DNA of 9,273 nt from Actinomycetota bacterium. Lineage in GTDB: Bacteria; Desulfobacterota; Deferrimicrobia; Deferrimicrobiales; Deferrimicrobiaceae. Where the stretch lies: NCBI GenBank assembly GCA_016844415.1, contig JAENIX010000070.1:1-9273 (forward strand), read 5' to 3'. Position numbers and translations under genes: made by a program. Below the pieces are notes generated by a model that did no database searches, was not told where the DNA came from, and saw nothing but the letters and a program-made list of their open reading frames with translations. Below, in pieces: positions 1-7,200 of the stretch (positions within the stretch are counted from its first letter, which is position 1; every line of letters starts with the position of its first letter).

Positions 1-92
1 AAAACAAGGCCGCCAACCTGTTGGGGCTTAAGCGGACAACCCTCCTTGAAATGCTGAAACGGAAGAGGTTGGACTGTCAAATTTTGTCATAA
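1..92 (+). CDS. C-terminal end of a sigma-54-dependent activator (Fis-type HTH), partial
   Basis: Only the last 29 codons are in the window; the frame is read from base 3 and ends at TAA (90-92). The residues NKAANLLGLKRTTLLEML form a Fis-type helix-turn-helix, which closes bacterial enhancer-binding proteins of the NtrC/FlrA/FleQ class. The RTTLLE recognition helix is closer, from memory, to the RTTLVEK of FleQ/FlrA flagellar regulators than to NtrC. Such proteins bind upstream sites and use an AAA+ ATPase to open sigma-54 promoters; those domains lie outside the window. The next gene downstream is fliA, behind a sigma-54-type promoter, so a flagellar regulatory role is a reasonable inference. 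A stand-alone Fis-like protein cannot be excluded from this fragment. No terminator is visible after the stop. Confidence 0.75.
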   Translation, partial: NKAANLLGLKRTTLLEMLKRKRLDCQILS

Positions 93-129
93 GTCTGTCT
101 TGACGTCAAATATATGACAGTGCCTGTCG
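75..129 (+). promoter_or_regulatory. Phased TGTCA-like half-sites, candidate enhancer upstream of fliA
   Basis: TGTC-type words recur about one helical turn apart: TGTCA at 75-79, TGTCA at 85-89, TGTCT at 96-100, CGTCA at 104-108 (within the perfect palindrome TGACGTCA, 101-108), the reverse word TGACA at 115-119, and TGTCG at 125-129. TGTCATA (85-91) and TATGACA (113-119) are also an inverted repeat. The cluster lies about 70-125 bp upstream of the GG of the sigma-54 promoter, a usual distance for enhancer-binding proteins. It starts inside the end of the upstream gene. Which protein binds is not shown; the activator ending at 92 is the obvious candidate. Confidence 0.4.
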
Positions 130-195
130 CCGGAACCTCCACCCCCCTGTAAATTATTATCGATATATTTCAACCCCTTATCTGTTTCCCTCCTC

Positions 196-212
196 TTGGC
201 ATGGCTGTTGCT
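196..212 (+). promoter_or_regulatory. Sigma-54 (-24/-12) promoter of fliA
   Basis: The sequence TTGGCATGGCTGTTGCT matches the sigma-54 consensus TGGCACG-N4-TTGCW with a single mismatch (T for C in the -24 box). The invariant GG (198-199) and GC (210-211) are exactly 10 bp apart. Taking C211 as -12 puts transcription start near 223, giving a leader of about 40 nt that contains the ribosome-binding site of fliA. A promoter of this type needs an enhancer-binding activator, and the end of such a gene lies just upstream. Confidence 0.75.
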
Positions 213-250
213 CTTCTATTGTGCCGTACCCCCGTGACGCACCAGAAGAA

Positions 251-257
251 GAGGAGG
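251..257 (+). promoter_or_regulatory. Ribosome-binding site that fixes the fliA start
   Basis: GAGGAGG lies 5 nt before ATG 263. It lies well inside the frame opened by GTG 221, which itself has no Shine-Dalgarno sequence. This favours the 254-residue form. Confidence 0.7.
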
Positions 258-262
258 CGAAT

Positions 263-1027
263 ATGGCCCCGAGAGAGGCCGCGACGGCTTGCGAATACCA
301 CGATTACGTTCCTCCGCCGGCAGCGTTCGATAAAGAGGCGTTGGTGGAAGAGTTCATCCCCACGATCAAATACCACGCGGCCCGCATCAAGATGCGGGTC
401 CCCCCGAATATCGATATGGATGACCTGGTAAGCTCCGGGGTCGTCGGTCTTCTCGACGCGGCCAACCGGTTCGACCCGTCGAGAGGGATCAAGTTCAAGA
501 CCTACGCGGAATTCCGCATCCGCGGAACGATGCTGGACTACCTGCGCGAAATGGATTGGTTCCCCCGCTCCATCCGGCAGTCCTCCACGAGACTCCGGAA
601 TTCCTACTCGCGCCTGGAAGGGCTGCTGGGACGCCCCCCGGAAGAGAAGGAAGTCGCGGAGGACCTGGACATCACCTTGGATGAACTCCGTAAACGGCTG
701 GCGATGCTGTCCGGCCTGTCGGTCCTCTCCCATGACGAATACCAGGAAGACGGCGACGGCACCGGCATCCAGCGCTTCCTGTGGGAAGCGGCAAAGGACG
801 AGGCGCGGGAAGAGGAACTGCTTAAGGACCTCAAGGAGGTGCTCGCCAAGTCGATCGACGCCCTCCCCCAGAGGGAGAAGCAGCTTATCGCCCTTTACTA
901 CTTCGAGGATCTTACGATGAGGGAAATCGGCGAAATATTCGGCCTCGGAGAACCGCGGATCTGCCAGTTGCACGCGCAGGCGGTCCTTCGGCTTCGGGGG
1001 AAACTGCACAACCAGCTGGAACGATAG
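263..1027 (+). CDS. fliA: RNA polymerase sigma-28 factor for flagellar genes, FliA
   Basis: 254-residue sigma-70-family protein of the FliA (sigma-28) group, which directs RNA polymerase to late flagellar promoters (flagellin, motor, chemotaxis genes). Region 2 spans about residues 28-99 with DLVSSGVVGLLDAANRFD, KFKTYAEFRIRG and the FliA-like DWFPRSIR. Region 3 is about 105-150. Region 4 is about 190-250, with LPQREKQLIALYYFEDLTMREIG and a helix-turn-helix near 217-242. Its length is normal for the family. ATG at 263 is chosen because GAGGAGG (251-257) precedes it by 5 nt. An in-frame GTG at 221 would sit at or before the predicted sigma-54 transcription start (about 223). Expression probably depends on sigma-54 and the activator encoded upstream. 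An anti-sigma factor (FlgM) is expected to hold the protein inactive until hook completion, but none is encoded in the window. Confidence 0.93.
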   Translation: MAPREAATACEYHDYVPPPAAFDKEALVEEFIPTIKYHAARIKMRVPPNIDMDDLVSSGVVGLLDAANRFDPSRGIKFKTYAEFRIRGTMLDYLREMDWFPRSIRQSSTRLRNSYSRLEGLLGRPPEEKEVAEDLDITLDELRKRLAMLSGLSVLSHDEYQEDGDGTGIQRFLWEAAKDEAREEELLKDLKEVLAKSIDALPQREKQLIALYYFEDLTMREIGEIFGLGEPRICQLHAQAVLRLRGKLHNQLER

Positions 1028-1037
1028 TTCCCCAAGC

Positions 1038-1084
1038 GGGAGCTTCCGAAAGAAGAGACGCCCCTCACTCCTCCGGAAGCTCCC
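1038..1084. repeat. Inverted repeat between convergent fliA and rmuC
   Basis: GGGAGCTTCCG (1038-1048) is exactly complementary to CGGAAGCTCCC (1074-1084), giving an 11-bp stem with a 25-nt loop. The right arm encodes the last residues of RmuC, and the rmuC stop (1065-1067) lies in the loop. Neither strand has a T-run after the stem, so it is not a canonical intrinsic terminator. It may still slow polymerase or block 3' exonucleases on both converging transcripts. Confidence 0.45.
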
Positions 1085-2162
1085 CCTCCCCGCTCCTGAG
1101 GGCGCCGATGCGCGCCCTGAACCGCTCCACGTCCCTGACGGATTCCATGTACTTCGCCTGGGCGTTGTCCAGGTGCCTGCCGAAAATGCGGAAGTTGTCC
1201 GCGAACCGCTCGAAATCCTTTCCCACCCGCTCCAGCAGGACCTGGATCTCCCGGGTCTTCTGCTCGATCCTGAACCCCCGGAAGGCGAACGCCAGCGCCT
1301 GCAGGTAGGCGTAGAAACTGTTCGGCGAGGTGGGGACCACCTGCAGCCGCAGGAGCTGCTCGTGAAGCGACCGGTCCCGCAGGACCAGGTAGTAGACGGA
1401 CTCCGCGGGGACGAATAGGAAGGCGAAGTCCAGCGTCTTCGGGGGGCGGATGTACTTCGACCGGATCGATTCGGCCTGTGCCAGCACGTCGCGCGCGAAC
1501 GCCTTTTCGTATTCCTTCCGCTGGGCGTCGTCGATCTCCCCTTCCATCAGCGGCTGCGCGTTTGCCATCGGGAACTTGGCGTCCACGCATACGAACTGGC
1601 TCCTGTCGGGCCGGACGAATATCGCCGCGTCGGCCTTCTCCCCTCCGTCCATCAGGTATTGGAGCTCGAACATCTCCGCATGGTCGCCGAACAGGTCGGA
1701 CAGCATCTGGTTGAGGGTAAGCTCCCCGAAAGCCCCGCGCGCCTTGGGCTGGGTGAGCAGGACGTTCAGCTGGTTGATGTCGCGGGAGAGAAGGACAACC
1801 TGCCCGGTCGCGGCGGAGAGTTCCTTCAGGTGCCCCGCCACCTGGTCGAACCCTTTGATGTTGCGGTCGGCCGTCTCCGAGAGTTCCCGCGCCACCTCGC
1901 CCTTTATCTCCGACAGCCGCTCCTCTATGCGCCGGGAGATGTCGTCCATCCCCTTGAGGATGTTCTCCGACACCTCCTGGCGGATGCGGCCGGATGCATC
2001 CGTCTGCGCGCGCACGAGTTCCGACGCGCTCGCCCGCAGCGAGTCGGAGAAGGTCCTCTCGATCCGGTCCAGTCGCTCGTCGTACGAAGCGGGACGGCGA
2101 AGGAGAACAACGATCAGGGTCGCCGCCGCGGCGACAAGGGTCAGGATCTGGAGCGCTTCCAT
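1065..2162 (-). CDS. rmuC: RmuC family DNA recombination protein
   Basis: 365-residue protein. An N-terminal membrane helix (residues 4-21) is followed by a long charged helical, probably coiled-coil, region (about 27-135) and the conserved RmuC domain (about 136-350). The domain carries the motif RGAFGE (142-147) and a PD-(D/E)xK-like nuclease core: D178, then D194-A-K196, with E147 as the likely helix acidic residue. E. coli RmuC limits recombination between inverted repeats and is predicted to be a nuclease; the biochemical role of this copy is inferred. The architecture and core residues look intact. ATG at 2162 gives the membrane anchor at the very N-terminus as in the family, but no strong Shine-Dalgarno precedes it. 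It is convergent with fliA and divergent, by 41 bp, from a small membrane-protein gene. No functional link to the flanking genes is evident. Confidence 0.9.
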   Translation of the reverse strand: MEALQILTLVAAAATLIVVLLRRPASYDERLDRIERTFSDSLRASASELVRAQTDASGRIRQEVSENILKGMDDISRRIEERLSEIKGEVARELSETADRNIKGFDQVAGHLKELSAATGQVVLLSRDINQLNVLLTQPKARGAFGELTLNQMLSDLFGDHAEMFELQYLMDGGEKADAAIFVRPDRSQFVCVDAKFPMANAQPLMEGEIDDAQRKEYEKAFARDVLAQAESIRSKYIRPPKTLDFAFLFVPAESVYYLVLRDRSLHEQLLRLQVVPTSPNSFYAYLQALAFAFRGFRIEQKTREIQVLLERVGKDFERFADNFRIFGRHLDNAQAKYMESVRDVERFRARIGALRSGEGELPEE

Positions 2163-2203
2163 GGTAGGATAACTATACCAAGAAAACCGGATGGAGTGGA
2201 TTA

Positions 2204-2473
2204 GTGCAGGTTTCCAAGCCGATGGCCATCTTCGGGTTCCACTTCTGCGTCACGATTTTCGTGGGCCTGTGCCTTTACGGAATCGTGCTGTACTTGAGCG
2301 AAGGTCTCCTGCGGTCCGACTCCCTCCTCTCCATGGTCTCCTATGCCATCTTCATCCTCGCTTCCATGGCGGGGATCTGTTTTTTCGGAAAGGAAGCGGA
2401 TCAACGCAGGGCGGAGGAAATCCGGACGGCGATTCAAAAACCTTTGCCTTCCCCCAAAAAGAAGAAGAATTGA
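2204..2473 (+). CDS. Small two-helix membrane protein, paralogue A
   Basis: Unrecognised 89-residue protein. Two hydrophobic helices (about 8-30 and 42-61) are joined by a short polar loop. The tail is charged and ends in PKKKKN, which by the positive-inside rule suggests it is cytoplasmic. GTG at 2204 is chosen because GGAG (2193-2196) lies 7 nt upstream. ATG at 2222 is an alternative that would remove six residues and keep both helices. It aligns without gaps to the next gene (2599-2838): about 19 identities over 66 residues, including IF.F..C in helix 1, Y-G at its end, and IC.FG at the end of helix 2. Cys15 and Cys59 are conserved in the partner. The pair is therefore a tandem duplication. 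Function unknown; it could be a lineage-specific inner-membrane protein. It is divergent from rmuC. Confidence 0.7.
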   Translation: MQVSKPMAIFGFHFCVTIFVGLCLYGIVLYLSEGLLRSDSLLSMVSYAIFILASMAGICFFGKEADQRRAEEIRTAIQKPLPSPKKKKN

Positions 2474-2554
2474 ATCCGGTCGGCCTCTTCCCCGTCTAAT
2501 CAATATCAAGATGGTTGTTCCCGGATAATTCCTCGGCGGACCGGCACCTTGCGG

Positions 2555-2576
2555 CCCGGGTTGAATAAGACCCGGG
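2555..2576 (+). repeat. Stem-loop in the leader of the second small membrane gene
   Basis: CCCGGGT (2555-2561) pairs with ACCCGGG (2570-2576) around an 8-nt loop, TGAATAAG. Neither strand has a T-run after it, so it is not a typical terminator. It lies 22 nt before the GTG start at 2599 and leaves the GAGG ribosome-binding site (2588-2591) free. It might stabilise the downstream message or set the ratio of the two paralogues. Only a weak -10-like GATAAT (2524-2529), without a matching -35 box, is seen in this 125-bp gap. Confidence 0.4.
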
Positions 2577-2598
2577 AGCCCCGGAAAGAGGAAACGTC

Positions 2599-2838
2599 GT
2601 GGCGACACTTCCCAAGAAACTCGTCATCTTCTGCTTCAACCTTTGCGCGGCCCTCTATATCGGGATAGGCGTCTATGGAATGGCCATCGGTCTTTGGTCC
2701 AAGCGGCTCCAGACGCTCACCCTCTGGCATTCCTTGGCCTACGGAGTCGCGTCCCTGCTGCTGATCCATGCGATCTGCTACTTCGGGGAAATGAGGGACA
2801 GGATCGCCGCCAGGGAAGCCGAGGCCACTCTCTCGTAA
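2599..2838 (+). CDS. Small two-helix membrane protein, paralogue B
   Basis: Unrecognised 79-residue protein with helices at about 8-31 and 43-62 and a charged C-terminal tail rich in R, E and A. GTG start at 2599 has GAGG (2588-2591) 7 nt upstream. It is a tandem paralogue of the gene at 2204-2473, with an offset of one residue and no gaps. Shared features are IF.F..C (Cys16), G-x3-Y-G, an A/S-Y in helix 2, and IC.FG (Cys60) followed by a conserved Asp. It lacks the lysine-rich tail of paralogue A. The two genes are 125 bp apart, so they may be cotranscribed or separately initiated. It ends 34 bp from the convergent efflux channel gene. Function unknown; a two-subunit membrane complex is possible but only inferred from the duplication. 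Confidence 0.7.
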   Translation: MATLPKKLVIFCFNLCAALYIGIGVYGMAIGLWSKRLQTLTLWHSLAYGVASLLLIHAICYFGEMRDRIAAREAEATLS

Positions 2839-2872
2839 AGGCGGCGCAGGGTTTTTCGCGGGCTTCAGCGTA

Positions 2873-4286
2873 CTACTTTGCGGCGTCGTCCTCCCTATCC
2901 AGGCGGGGCTGGAATTCGATGATTTCCATGAAGATCCCCGGGATGCTTTCCGCCGGCTGCCACTGTTTCTCCTTTGGCTGCACCGTCGGGCCTTCCTCTC
3001 CGAGCGTTCCCTTTACGAGTTCCAGGTTGACGCGGGCGACGAGATAATCGCGCCTGGCCCTCGCCAGGTTGCCCTTCGCCTGTATCAGGTTCAGCACGGC
3101 GTCCTCCACATCGAGCCTTGTCTTTACGCCGTACTCGAATCCCTTTTCCGCCAGCGCGAGCAGGCGCTCCGCCTGGGACACCGTCCCCGAGAGCGCCTTG
3201 ACGATCTCCCCCGCCTCGCGCACCGCGTTCACCGCGTCGCGCGTCTCGAGCGCTATCGCGTCCAGCAGCTTCTCCTCGTCGATCCTGAGCGACGCCTTCT
3301 CGCTTTTAGCCTGCGCCACCTTGCCGCGCGTGCGCAATCCGTCGAAGATCGGATATGTGAAGAACACCCCCGCCGACCAGACGGTCCCGCTGGCGTCGGC
3401 GGTTATCACGTCGAGGTTCCGCCATCCGATTCCGCCCTTCAGATCGAGGCGCGGCTTGTCGCCGGCATTTGCGATGGTCACCAGCTCCTGGGATATTGCG
3501 ATCCGGTGCCGAAGCTCCGAGAGCTCGGGGCGGTTCTTTACGGCGGTCCCGAAGGCATCCTCGTACGCCGGATACGGGTCGACGGCGGACAGGAGGGTGC
3601 CGTCCGCGTCCACCTCCTGCCCCTCGAGGGCGAGCAGGAACCGCAGCCTCTCCCGCGACGTCCGCACGAGGTTCTCCGTCCGTATGACGTCGGGCCTCGC
3701 GTTCTCCGCCGCGACTTCGGCGGCGAGAACGTCGTAATCCGTGGCCGTCCCCGCCGCGTTTCTCTTGCGTGTCTCGTCCAGGCGCGAGCAGAATGTCGTA
3801 GAAGGAGGCCGTGACGTCCCGCGACGCCGACTGGCGGGTTAGCCGAATACGGTCGTCCGCGGCCGCGAACCCGATCCTCGCCGCCCTGATCCCGGCGCTG
3901 ATCTGACCCCACGAGAACAACGGCTGGGAGATGCCCGCCATCGCGGAGCTGGTTTCCTGCTCAAGCGGTATGAACCCGCCGCCGAACGCCTTCTGGCTCT
4001 CGTCCCGGTTGCGGGAGAACGATGATGTAATGACTATCTGAGGAAGCGCGGCGGCGCGCTCGTCGACATAACGGCCTTCCACCTGCCTGCGAAACTCGAT
4101 CGCCTTCCGTATGTCGCGGTTCTTTCCGGACGCGGTCGCAAGCGCCTCCTCCAGCGTAAGGACCCTGACGGCGTTGTCCGCACCCCGGACCGGCGGCGGG
4201 AAAAGAAAACCCGAGGCAAGAAGGAGAACCGCGAAAATGCCATATGCCATCAGCTTCATCGAAGTCGCGGCGGATTCCGTTTTCAT
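2873..4286 (-). pseudogene. TolC-family outer-membrane efflux channel, frameshifted with an apparent internal deletion
   Basis: The channel partner of the adjacent RND pump, broken in the middle. The first frame runs from ATG 4286. It has a signal peptide (hydrophobic about 12-30, likely cleavage after VRGA near residue 36), then the TolC start LTLEEALATA, a beta/helix segment with ISQPLFSWGQ, and SFYDILLA (161-168). It then turns into Arg/Gly-rich missense and stops at 3306. The second frame carries on the family from about 3781 (LDETRK..AGTATDYDVLAAEVAAENARP) to TAG at 2873, including the second repeat (VFFTYPIFDGLRTRGKVAQA and TRLDVEDAVLNLIQAKGNLA). At the join near 3782, about 17 residues usually found between FYD.LLA and LDEAR appear to be missing. 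That corresponds to about 50 bp, a length that is not a multiple of three. ATG 4286 overlaps the pump stop (ATGA) and has GGAGGTGA (4291-4298) upstream. Alternative explanation: an assembly or sequencing error in an intact gene. Confidence 0.82.
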
Positions 4287-7200
4287 GCGTTCACCTCCCC
4301 GGCCCACCGGCGACGGATCCACCCCCCCAAATCGTCGAGGATCGTATACACGACCGGAACGACGAGCAGCGTCAGGAAGGTCGAGGTGATAAGCCCCCCG
4401 ATGACGGCCCGGGCCATGGGCGCCCGCATCTCGGCCCCCGCTCCCAGAGCCAGCGCCAGCGGCAGCATTCCGAAGATCATCGCGAGCGTCGTCATCATGA
4501 TGGGCCGCAGCCGGGTCCGCCCCGCGGTTATCACCGCCTCGGCGCGGTCCATCCCCCTCGACCGCAGCACCTTCGCGTAGTCCACCAGCAGGATCGCGTT
4601 CTTGGTGACCAGCCCCATCAGCATGATGAGGCCGATGAGCGACATGATGTTGATCGTGTCGCCCGTCAGGAAGAGCATGCCCGCCATGCCCACGATGGAC
4701 AGCGGAAGCGAAAGCATTATCGCGAGCGGGTCGATGAACGATTCGAACTGCGCAGCCAGGATGAGGTACACGAAGATGACCGCCAGCAACAGCGCCTCCC
4801 CCATGTACCCGAACGACTCGACCATGTCCTCGCCCTCGCCGGAGAAGACGACCCGGTAGCCGGGCTCCAGTTTCATGCGGGAGGAGGCCTCCCGGACCTT
4901 GTTCATCGCCTCGCCCAGCGGGAGGCCGTCGAGGTTGGCCGATATGACCACCTGCCGCGTCAGGTCCTGCCGGTTGATCTCGGAGGGGGTGTTGCTCAAG
5001 TCGTAGCTCAACAGCTCGCTTAGCGGAACCAGGCTCATCCCTCCCGCTCCACGATTGACCGCCAGCCGCAGCCGCTCGACCTGCGACGGGTCCTGCCGCA
5101 TCGCCAGCGGAAGCCGGACGCGCACATCCACGGAGTCCCCGTCTTCGTCCTCGTAGGTGGACACCGCCTGTCCGCCGACCAGGGCTCCGACCGTCCTGAC
5201 GACGTCGTTGGTGGTGACCCCCAGGTCCGCCGCCCGCGACCGGTCGACCAGAAGGCGGAACTCCGGGATGTCATGCTCCAGGGTGGCCTCCAGGTCGACG
5301 ATCCCCGGAATTCGGTACATTTCGTTTTTCAACTCGGCTGCGTACCGCTTGAGCAGGGCGATGTCCTCGCCCCTTATATTCACCATCAGCGGTTTTTCGC
5401 CGCTCATCCTGCCCACTTCCACAATGGATGGAAGGATCCCCGGAATAAGCTGAAGGTCGGCCCGAACCTTGCGCTGGAGCTGGTCCTGCTGCTGCTTGCG
5501 GTCCTTCTTCTCCACCAGCTTGACGTACACCATCCCGTCCCGCACCGTGGCCGTTTCGCCCGCGCCGATGGTCGCATAGGTGTGCTTCACCTCCGGCATC
5601 TTCCGCAAGCCCGTAAGGATGGCGTCTATGCGGCCGCGCGTCTCGTCTATCGAGGCCTCGGGCGTCGCCTGGAAGTTCACCTGGAACTCCGCCCGGTCGT
5701 ACTCGCTGAAAAACTCGCTCTTCAGCATCGCGAAGGCGACGATGCCGACCGCGAATGCCACAGCCGCAAGGCCCACAACCGTTTTCCTGTGGCCGAGAGC
5801 CCAGGAGATCACCTCCCGGTAACGGTCAGCCGTCCTGTCGAACCAGTCGTTGAACCGGTCGAGGATCCGCGCGATGAAGTGGCGCTTTCCCGACCTGTCG
5901 ATGTCCGGGTCGTGCCACCGGGAGGAGAGCATCGGGTCCAGGGTGAACGAGACGAAAAGGGAAACCAGCACCGCGAAGGTCACCGTGATGCCGAACTGGA
6001 AGAAGAAACGGCCGACGATCCCCTTCATGAACGCCACCGGCACGAAGACCGCCACGATGGAAAAGGTGGTGGCGAGGACGGCGAGCCCGATTTCGCTGGT
6101 TCCTTCACGCGCGGCCTGGAAATGGTCCTGGCCGTGCTCGAGGTGGCGCACGATGTTTTCCCGCACGACTATGGCGTCGTCTATGAGCAGCCCGATCGCG
6201 AGCGAGAGCGCCATCAGGGTCATCACGTTCAGCGTCATCCCCATGAAATTCATCACGATGAAGGACGAGATGACCGAGATCGGAAGCGTAAGCCCGGTGA
6301 TGACGGTGGATCGCCAGGAGTTCAGGAAGCAGAAGACGATGAATATGGTGAGAATCCCGCCCAGTATAAGCGTCTCCTGCACGTCCTTGACCGATTCCTG
6401 GATCATGATGGAGGCGTCGCGCACCATCTCGATGGACGTGCCGGGGGGGAGCTCCGGCTTGAGGCGGTTTATCTCCTTCTTAACCGCCTCGACCACGGCC
6501 ACGGTGTTGGCTCCCGACTGCCTCTGTATGTCAAGCGCCACCGCGGGCACGCCGTCGACAAGCGCCAGCGACCTCTGCTCCTCCGTCCCGTCCGTGATCT
6601 TCGCCACTTCCGAGAGCGCGACCCCCCTTCCTCCGCGCTGCGCGACCACCATCGTCCCGAATTTCCGGACGACGTCCGGCTTTCCCGACACGCGCAGCGG
6701 GAATTCCGAGCCGTTGCGGTTCAGCCGGCCGAGCGGCGTGTTGACGTTCTCCGACCTGATCCCCGCGACCACCTCGTCGACCCCCATCTTCATCGCCTCC
6801 AGCCGGGAGGGGTCGATTTCGACGTTCACCTCGCGCTTGCTGGCTCCCACCAGGTCGACTTTCCCGACGCCCGAGATGTTCTCGAAACGGCGGCGGATCT
6901 TCTTCTCGACGAAGGTCGTCAGGTCCCTGGGGGACATCGTCTCCGACCTCACCGCGAGCGATACGACCGGCATCGCGGAGAAATCCAGCTTCTGGATGAT
7001 CGGGTCCTCTATCCCCTGAGGCAGCTCTCCCCGTATCGCGGCTATCTTCGACCGCGCTTCCTGGGACGCCTCGTTGATCTTCATCTCGAGCCGGAATTCC
7101 ACGACGACGGTCGATACGCTCTCGCGGGACGTCGAGAAGACCCGCTTGACCCCGGCTATCGGGTTAACGGCCTCCTCTATACGCTTGGACACTTCCCGCT

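Noticed and set aside
100..128. Sigma-70 promoter starting from TTGACG at 100-105
   Set aside because: The sequence about 17 bp downstream (TGCCTGTCGC) has no -10-like element; the TTGACG belongs to the TGACGTCA palindrome.
221..262. GTG 221 as start of fliA
   Set aside because: It lies at or before the predicted sigma-54 transcription start and has no Shine-Dalgarno, whereas ATG 263 has GAGGAGG.
170..1009. Open frame antisense to fliA
   Set aside because: Complement of a well-conserved sigma factor; no start signal and no recognisable domain.
2839..2872. Bidirectional terminator between paralogue B and the channel gene
   Set aside because: The gap has a short T-run (TTTTT near 2852-2856), but I see no convincing stem directly before it on either strand.
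2873..3667. C-terminal half of the channel as a separate gene from GTG 3667
   Set aside because: No ribosome-binding site precedes it. The same frame reads upstream without a stop into family-like sequence (AGTATDYDVLAAEV), so it is a fragment of the frameshifted gene.
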